From the NCBI RefSeq assembly GCF_003259845.1, contig NZ_QLMJ01000013.1, positions 124,001-188,000 of the forward strand: a DNA stretch of 64,000 bases. Direction: 5' to 3'. The notes below the pieces were generated by a model, which was not told where the DNA came from, made no database searches, and saw nothing but the letters and a program-made list of their open reading frames with translations. Shown here piece by piece: positions 59,397-64,000 of the stretch; positions within the stretch are counted from its first letter, which is position 1, and every line of letters begins with the position of its first letter. This DNA is from Actinoplanes lutulentus. GTDB taxonomy: Bacteria; Actinomycetota; Actinomycetes; Mycobacteriales; Micromonosporaceae. Position numbers and translations under genes: made by a program.

Positions 59397-60403
59397 GTGG
59401 GTCTGGTTTTTCCTCGGGTTTTTCTTCGGGCGGTCCTGGGTTTTCGGGTGGCTCTGGTCTTTTGAGTGGACCTGGTCTTTTGAGCGGGCGGTTGCGGCCT
59501 GCTGTGGTTCTGGTGGCTCACGGCAGCCGTGACCCGCGGGCCGCGGTCGCCACCGAGGCGCTGGCCCGGGCGGTTCGCCGGGCCCGGCCGGACTGGCTGG
59601 TGCGCGCGTCGTACCTCGACCACGCCGGCCCCCGGCCGATCGACGTGCTGGCGTCGGTGCCGGCGTCCCGCGCGGTCCTGGTGCCGCTGCTGCTGACGGC
59701 TGCCTATCACGGCCGGGTCGACCTGCCGGCTGTGGTCCGGGAAGCCGAGTCGCTGCCGATCGAGGTGACCGCCACCGACGTCCTCGGCCCGGCGTCACCG
59801 CTGCTGCTGGCAGCCCTCTGCCGGCGTCTGTCCGAGGCGGTGTCGCCCGGTGTCGACGAGTCTTGCGTCCTCACCGCCCAGCAGGCCGGCTGCGTCACCC
59901 ACCCGGGTGAGGGTGTCACCCATTGGGGAGGCGCCCCGGCTACCGGTGTCCTGCCGGGTGAAGGGCTCCTCGACGGTGAGGGGCTGCTCGACGGTGAAGG
60001 GCTGCTCGACGGTGAAGGGCTGCTCGGCGGTGAGGGGCTCCTCGACGGTGTGGTGCTCGCCTCGGCCGGCACTCGTGATGAAGCGGCCCGGGCGACGGTG
60101 GCCGAAGCGGCGGCCGCGCTCGGACGGCGGCTCGGTCTGCCGGCTGAGGTCGCTTACGCCTCCGGCGCCGGGCCATCCGCGGGCGAGGCTGTGGCCCGGT
60201 TGCGTGAGGCGGGCGCTCAGAGGGTCGGCATGGCGGCGTATTTCCTCGCGCCGGGCCTTCTCTACGACTTGGCGGCGCGTACCGCCCGCGAGGCCGGAGC
60301 AATCACCGTCGCGGAGCCACTGGCCGCCGCTCCGGAGCTGGTGCGCCTGGTGAATGCCCGGGTGGAGCCCGCCCTGACCGGCCGCCTACCCATCGCAGCC
60401 TGA
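59393..60403 (+). CDS. CbiX-like sirohydrochlorin chelatase with internal repeats
   Basis: This 336-residue protein has two CbiX half domains: VVLVAHGSRDPRAAVAT (N-terminal half, metal-binding His) and VVLASAGTRDEAARATV (C-terminal half without that His). Between the halves lies a tandem GEGLLD repeat. The N-terminal tail also has low-complexity Gly/Ser repeats (GLLSGPGLLSG). CbiX inserts Fe or Co into sirohydrochlorin, here presumably Fe for siroheme of the sulfite reductase. The GTG start overlaps the cysH stop (GTGA). Confidence 0.82.
   Translation: MSGSGFSSGFSSGGPGFSGGSGLLSGPGLLSGRLRPAVVLVAHGSRDPRAAVATEALARAVRRARPDWLVRASYLDHAGPRPIDVLASVPASRAVLVPLLLTAAYHGRVDLPAVVREAESLPIEVTATDVLGPASPLLLAALCRRLSEAVSPGVDESCVLTAQQAGCVTHPGEGVTHWGGAPATGVLPGEGLLDGEGLLDGEGLLDGEGLLGGEGLLDGVVLASAGTRDEAARATVAEAAAALGRRLGLPAEVAYASGAGPSAGEAVARLREAGAQRVGMAAYFLAPGLLYDLAARTAREAGAITVAEPLAAAPELVRLVNARVEPALTGRLPIAA
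59957..60046 (+). repeat. Five in-frame 18-bp repeats inside the chelatase gene
   Basis: Five 18-bp units of the type GGTGAAGGGCTCCTCGAC run from 59957 to 60046. Each codes for Gly-Glu-Gly-Leu-Leu-Asp (the fourth has Gly for Asp), giving residues 189-218 in the linker between the two CbiX halves. Units differ at a few third positions. Confidence 0.95.
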
Positions 60404-61788
60404 CCGCTACCTGGCTGGAGGCGCCCGAGAGCCGAACCAAGGCCACGCGGCGACGGTGTCAGGAGCCCACGGTGGGCCCGCGTCCCAGCCCAATCCAGAC
60501 GTCCCGCTCGTCGCGACGAGCGGAGGCGTCCCGCTTGTCGCGGCGGGGGTGTCCGGCTTGGTTCGGCTGGGGGAGGCGTCCGGGCCTGGTTCGGCTAGGG
60601 AGGCGCGTCCGGTTTGGCTCGGTGGGGGAGGTGTTCCGTTTGGCTCGGTGGGGGTCGCCGGGGTGCCTCGCCCAGTTGAGCCGTAGCTGACGCATGGAAT
60701 AAGCCGATGATTCCGTGTCTGAGCGACGGCTGATCTTCGCCAGCCGTCGTTGAGACGTGGAATGGGTGGGTTATTTCGTGTCTCGGCTACGGCTCGTGCG
60801 GGGGAGCTTGGTCGTGGCTGAGCTGTCCAGCGGTTCGGCGGCTGGGAACGATCGTCAGGGGGCGCGTGCGTGTCGGCTCGACGCCGGGCGTTTCTGCGCG
60901 GACGCCCGCCTGCTCGTGGATCTAGTGCGCTTTGGGTGGGCTGGGCGGCGCAACCTCACAAGATTCGGTGCGTCCTGCGGTCTCAGGGGCCGGCTCGGGC
61001 GAGTTCTGGTCGGTATGCGGGCGGCGCGCTTGCCTAGCTCTGGCGGGGTGTGACAGGCGAGGAGGCTTCTGCGCGCCTGTCTGCCTTGCCGGAGCGGGGT
61101 TCTGCGGGGCGGGAACGTCCTGGATGGAGTCTGAGCCGATCCCGGATGCTTCGGGGCGCTCAGCGCTCTCTCGGAGCATTCTCAGCGGATCTGCGGCGGG
61201 TCGGTGGATCGCCAACGATTTAGGGGCTCCAACGGTCTGCGACTCCAACGGTCCAGCCGATCGCGACGGTCACCGGGTCGCGACGGTCCACTGGGCCGTG
61301 GCGGTCGACCGGGTTGCGACGGTCAACGGGGGTTGCGACGGTCGGCCGGGTCGTGACGGTCTGCTGGGTCGTGACGGTCTGGCGGGGCGTGGCGGTCTGG
61401 TGGCCTTGGGGTTTTCTGGTGCTTGGCCGGGCTGGGGTTCAGGGGATTCACAGGTGATTCAGGGGATTCACAGTGAGGGCTTGGCGGGATTCAGGGGATT
61501 TGGTGGTGACCGGGCGGCCCCTTGGGGGCTAGTCCGATGAGGACTACGCGATCAAGTAGTTACCTGATTGCCGGTGAACGAACTAACTCACTGTGGGTTA
61601 CCGGCGCTCCGCGCAAGGTAACTGCGAAAGAGTGAGCGGGTCACTCCAATGCGGAGTGTGCCGAGTCCGCGACGCAAAGCGTCTTGATCCGAATTTCGAG
61701 ATCATTTCGCGGGTTCGGGAAAACTGAACGTGATCGCAATTGCGCACTGCGGAATGAAGCGCTGGGTGAGCGACCCGAAACAGCAAGA
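60404..61788. other. Repeat-rich region with no supported gene
   Basis: About 1.4 kb. Contents: G/T-rich degenerate repeats (GGTTCGGCTGGGGGAGG and GGTTTGGCTCGGTGGGGG) at 60510-60650; a 9-bp-stem hairpin CGACGGCTG/CAGCCGTCG at 60724-60749; a 17-20-bp repeat block at 61261-61404; and a 20-bp repeat TTCAGGGGATTCACAG at 61438-61473 with a partial copy near 61488. Open frames here have no ribosome binding sites or recognisable domains. Confidence 0.6.
61261..61404. repeat. Degenerate 17-20-bp tandem repeats
   Basis: About eight imperfect units of the type GCGACGGTC-ACCGGGT and GTGACGGTCTGCTGGGT. In one frame they would code for Gly-Arg-Asp-Gly-like repeats, but no start or fold supports translation. 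Confidence 0.8.
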
Positions 61789-61815
61789 CGCCCCGGTGCC
61801 GTGAGGCCCGGGGCG
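61789..61815 (-). terminator. Terminator after whiB1
   Basis: CGCCCCGG pairs with CCGGGGCG around an 11-nt loop, 24 nt beyond the whiB1 stop. A TCTTGCTG tail lies on the minus strand. Confidence 0.75.
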
Positions 61816-61838
61816 CAAATGCTGTGTGGGGGATTGAT

Positions 61839-62093
61839 TCAGGCGGTGGGAGCGCCGACCCGAAGGCCGCCGCGACGCTTGACTGCGCGCCGTTCGTCTT
61901 CGCTCATACCGCCCCATACGCCGGCGTCCTGACCCGACTCGAGGGCCCAAGAGAGGCACGACTCGGTCACCGGGCACCGCCGGCACACGGCCTTGGCCTG
62001 CTCGACTTGCAGGAGCGCCGGGCCAGACGTCCCGATCGGGAAGAACAGCTCAGGGTCCTCGTCGCGGCAGATCGCATCGTGACGCCAGTCCAT
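61839..62093 (-). CDS. whiB1: WhiB1 (WblE) transcriptional regulator
   Basis: This 84-residue protein binds [4Fe-4S] through C9, C37, C40 and C46. The start MDWRHDAICRDEDPELFFPI, GVWGGMSEDERRA turn and basic tail are almost the same as M. tuberculosis WhiB1, which pairs with SigA and reacts with nitric oxide. ATG 62093 is supported by AAGGAG 9 nt upstream; a longer reading lacks support. Two CRP-like sites lie upstream. Confidence 0.95.
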   Translation of the reverse strand: MDWRHDAICRDEDPELFFPIGTSGPALLQVEQAKAVCRRCPVTESCLSWALESGQDAGVWGGMSEDERRAVKRRGGLRVGAPTA

Positions 62094-62127
62094 GGCGGCA
62101 AACTCCTTGTTTCGGATGGGGTAATGA

Positions 62128-62148
62128 AAACAGTGCTGTTTACCTATA
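62128..62148 (-). promoter_or_regulatory. whiB1 proximal promoter with palindrome
   Basis: On the minus strand TATAGG (62148-62143) is a -10-like hexamer. Right after it lies AAACAG-TG-CTGTTT (62128-62141), a perfect 6-bp inverted repeat at the predicted start site. No clear -35 is seen. Confidence 0.45.
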
Positions 62149-62283
62149 TGCATGCGCAGTGGAGGCGACGGGTTGTGCCCGCGCGATCACCAGTGCGTCA
62201 GCAAGCTATTTGCGTTTGGTGGCTGTTCTGCGCTTCTTGATTAAGGAACGCGCACAAGCAGCAACCGGTTACTTCTTTTCGCT

Positions 62284-62358
62284 TGTGAATGCTTTCACGA
62301 ACTCTCGCGATGTCAAGGGTAGCGCCGGAAGTTTCTCCCGCCGGGTGAGCTGGCTCAC
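62284..62358 (-). promoter_or_regulatory. Two CRP-like sites and a TTGACA element upstream of whiB1
   Basis: TGTGA-ATGCTT-TCACG (62284-62299) and GTGA-GCTGGC-TCAC (62345-62358) match the TGTGA-N6-TCACA consensus at 9 and 8 of 10 key bases. On the minus strand a perfect TTGACA lies between them (62316-62311). M. tuberculosis whiB1 is known to have two CRP sites. The region 62149-62506 otherwise shows no gene. Confidence 0.5.
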
Positions 62359-62506
62359 GCACCCTTATGTCCGGTTCCGTGGTTACTGCCAGAGCCGGAT
62401 GACGAACGCTCCCATCAATGTAGTACGGTCCTGCCCACTTCGCCGACCTTTTGACCGTGTTTCTGTAACGGATCGTGAGCACCTACCAGGTTCACGTACC
62501 CCGTTG

Positions 62507-63457
62507 TCAGCAGATCACACGCAGAGCTGAGGGGACGGACACGAAGTGCACTTTCTGGCGTTCGCCTAGGTAGTCGCCGTCCAGCTGGAAAGCCTGGGGT
62601 CGGGACGCCACCACGGTGAACTCGGCGATGTCATGAAGCCGTAATACTTGTTTACCTCGGAGATCACTGGACTGCCACGCGAGTTGTGTCACGGTCCGTG
62701 CGGTGCCGGGGAGGTTGAGGCGGCGCATCGCCATCACGTCGAGGCCCAGATCGAAGGCGGCGCCGGGGTTCGGGTCGACGGACCGCTCACCCACATACGT
62801 CCAGGGTGCGGTGTTCTGAACGATCACCGTGCCGATCCCGTTCTCGGTCTCCTCGCCCGGCCGTTCCAGCGACATCGGTGGATCCTTGCGATCCATTCCG
62901 GTGAAGAATTGAGATGTCATCGCGCGGACGTAGAGAGCCGGCGTGGAGGTACGCCCCCGGAGGCGGGCCTGCTCCACTTTGCGAATCGTCGCGGCGTCCC
63001 AGCCGAGGCCGGCCGCGAAGGTGAAGTACCGGTCGTCGGCCCGGCCGAGATTGATGATCCGGTGCCGGCCGTCGCGGATGCCGTCGAGTATCACGCTGGT
63101 GCCGTCCACCCAGTCGCGTGGCATGCCGAGCGCGCGGGCGAAGACGTTTGTGGATCCGCCGGGGACCACGGCGAGCGCCGGAAGCCGGTACGCCAGAGGG
63201 CCGGACAACCCGCCGAGAGCGGGAGCCGCGGTCAGCAGTCCGTTGACCGCCTCGTTCACCGTGCCGTCGCCGCCCAGCGTGACGACCAGGTCGACCCCGG
63301 TCTCGGCCGCGTCGCGGGCCAGCTTCGTGGCATGGCCGCGCCGTTCCGTGTATCGCACCGTCAGGTCCACCGCGCTGCGCAACGCCCGGACCAGGACATC
63401 GCGGCTGCGCTCACTGGTCGTCGTCGCCCTGGGGTTGACCACCAGCAACGCTCGCAT
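62507..63457 (-). CDS. Diacylglycerol/lipid kinase family protein
   Basis: This 316-residue protein of the DAGK/sphingosine-kinase fold has the GGDGTVNEAVNGLL motif near residue 68 and PGGSTNVFARALG. It would phosphorylate a lipid such as diacylglycerol at the inner membrane. ATG 63457 is preferred to GTG 63466: TACAGT lies 7 nt upstream (leaderless). Corresponds in position to Rv3218. No membrane helix. Confidence 0.88.
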   Translation of the reverse strand: MRALLVVNPRATTTSERSRDVLVRALRSAVDLTVRYTERRGHATKLARDAAETGVDLVVTLGGDGTVNEAVNGLLTAAPALGGLSGPLAYRLPALAVVPGGSTNVFARALGMPRDWVDGTSVILDGIRDGRHRIINLGRADDRYFTFAAGLGWDAATIRKVEQARLRGRTSTPALYVRAMTSQFFTGMDRKDPPMSLERPGEETENGIGTVIVQNTAPWTYVGERSVDPNPGAAFDLGLDVMAMRRLNLPGTARTVTQLAWQSSDLRGKQVLRLHDIAEFTVVASRPQAFQLDGDYLGERQKVHFVSVPSALRVIC

Positions 63458-63509
63458 GGGCGGCACTGTACCCGTCGAAACGCCTCCGGTCTGTCGGTAT
63501 GGTGCACGA

Positions 63510-63905
63510 GTGACCGGAGAGAACCCCGTGAAAGACCGAGCGGCGACCCTCGAATGGGGGGTTCGGCTGCTCTACCTGCAGGCGGCCGGCCTCGCCGTGC
63601 TCACGGCGTACCTCGTAGTCCTTGATCTGACCGGGGATGGGATCGACGTGGCGATCGCCGCGTCGCTCACGGTGATGGCCGCTCTGGCCGCGTTCGGGGT
63701 TTTCGTGGTGGCGCGCGCTCTCGGGCGCGGCGCGGTCCGTGCGCGGGGCCCGGCGGTCGTGGTTCAGCTGTTCCTGCTGGCGACCGGAGGATTTCTGGTC
63801 CAGATCGGCATGATTTGGCTGGGCGTGGGCATGCTGGTTCTAGCCGCGGTGACCGCGGCTCTGATTCTTGTTCCGCCGAGTAGTCGAGCGTTGGGCGTCG
63901 ATTAG
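63510..63905 (+). CDS. Small four-helix membrane protein
   Basis: This 131-residue protein has four hydrophobic helices (VRLLYLQAAGLAVLTAYLVVL; VAIAASLTVMAALAAFGVFVV; VVVQLFLLATGGFLVQIGMIW; GMLVLAAVTAALILV). The family is not named in my memory; it corresponds to Rv3217c in position. GTG start with TATGGT 6 nt upstream, so leaderless. Divergent from the kinase-like gene. Confidence 0.82.
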   Translation: MTGENPVKDRAATLEWGVRLLYLQAAGLAVLTAYLVVLDLTGDGIDVAIAASLTVMAALAAFGVFVVARALGRGAVRARGPAVVVQLFLLATGGFLVQIGMIWLGVGMLVLAAVTAALILVPPSSRALGVD

Positions 63906-63943
63906 TGGGTCTCCGCCGGCTCATCAGGGCCTAACCTGTATGG

Positions 63944-64000
63944 GTGACCGGCTCAACGGTGCGCCCGCCCGCATATCAGCAGCTTGCGGACGATTTGCGT
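63944..64000 (+). CDS. GntR-family regulator, 5' end only
   Basis: The 19 codons present read VTGSTVRPPAYQQLADDLR, and PAYQQLADDLR is the opening helix of GntR winged-helix domains. GTG start with TAACCT 6 nt upstream (leaderless). Truncated by the window edge, so its effector class is unknown. Confidence 0.6.
   Translation, partial: MTGSTVRPPAYQQLADDLR

Noticed and set aside
60932-61540. 202-codon frame with Gly-Arg-Asp-Gly repeats that look collagen-like
   Set aside because: No ribosome binding site or leaderless signal, irregular composition, and the repeats are explained by tandem DNA duplication. I kept it as repeat DNA.
62198-62482. Minus-strand 94-codon frame upstream of whiB1
   Set aside because: It covers the putative CRP sites and promoter, has no ribosome binding site, and resembles nothing known.

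Overview
The window is high-GC DNA with frequent GTG starts, three WhiB-family iron-sulfur regulators, mycothiol-linked redox genes (mycoredoxin, SigR/RsrA) and an initiator tRNA without encoded CCA. It is therefore from an actinobacterium. Gene content and style (4-Cys WhiB7 with AT-hook, Tat-exported DUF1800/DUF1501 pair, chitosanase and laminarinase genes) fit the Micromonosporaceae, for example an Actinoplanes-like genome. That taxonomic placement is inference. Much of the core order matches what I remember of the Mycobacterium tuberculosis blocks Rv3193c-Rv3202c and Rv3217c-Rv3228, so this is mostly conserved actinobacterial chromosome with accessory insertions.

Layout. 1-5.2 kb: end of adnA, adnB, a cold-shock protein and an acyltransferase. 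5.3-9.6 kb: a membrane-anchored protein, then a leftward operon of an Rrf2 regulator and a sulfonate/nitrate-type ABC transporter. 9.6-14.2 kb: two M16 peptidases, a cysteine-less NudC-like Nudix protein and a PhyH dioxygenase. 14.2-20.4 kb: mycoredoxin, uvrD2, whiB7 with its attenuated leader, an ABC1 kinase and an orphan ThiF/E1-like protein, followed by three helically phased DnaA boxes. 20.5-27.8 kb: DUF5679, M48 peptidase, DUF2064, a zinc metalloprotease-family protein, a PDZ-Lon protease and a UPF0182 membrane protein. 27.9-30.1 kb: two identical initiator tRNA genes in inverted orientation enclosing a CHASE-like sensor kinase. 30.1-39.8 kb: pentapeptide protein, TerC, spermidine-synthase-like protein, DUF1800/DUF1501, malQ and an antitoxin-like small protein. 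39.8-43.3 kb: secreted polysaccharide enzymes (GH46, GH16, and a GH16-like protein lacking the catalytic motif). 43.3-48 kb: DUF5709, STAS-HATPase, rsgA, aroA and SRAP. 48.1-55.2 kb: a WhiB, a hydrolase, sigR-rsrA, bL37, a biotinyl/lipoyl protein, TPR, SIS and pdtaS. 55.1-60.4 kb: a GT-C protein and the assimilatory sulfur operon sir - zinc-ribbon peptide - cysH - CbiX-like chelatase behind a cysteine leader peptide. 60.4-61.8 kb: repeat-rich DNA with no convincing gene. 61.8-64 kb: whiB1, a diacylglycerol-kinase-like gene, a membrane protein and the start of a GntR regulator.

How it fits together. The regulatory theme is thiol and redox stress. sigR has a GGAAT-N18-GTT promoter in front of an in-frame upstream start, the arrangement that gives the long SigR isoform in Streptomyces. 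Mycoredoxin carries the same promoter type. whiB7 has an AT-rich element 3 bp upstream of its -35, a leader ORF and an intrinsic terminator. A second theme is sulfur: a cysteine-free Rrf2 regulator with the ABC transporter at one end, and a leader-peptide-controlled sulfite reductase operon at the other. I did not find a clearly new multi-gene system. The most interesting observations are regulatory architectures, a probable NudC without zinc ligands, the tRNA-flanked kinase, the phased DnaA boxes, and the E1-like orphan.
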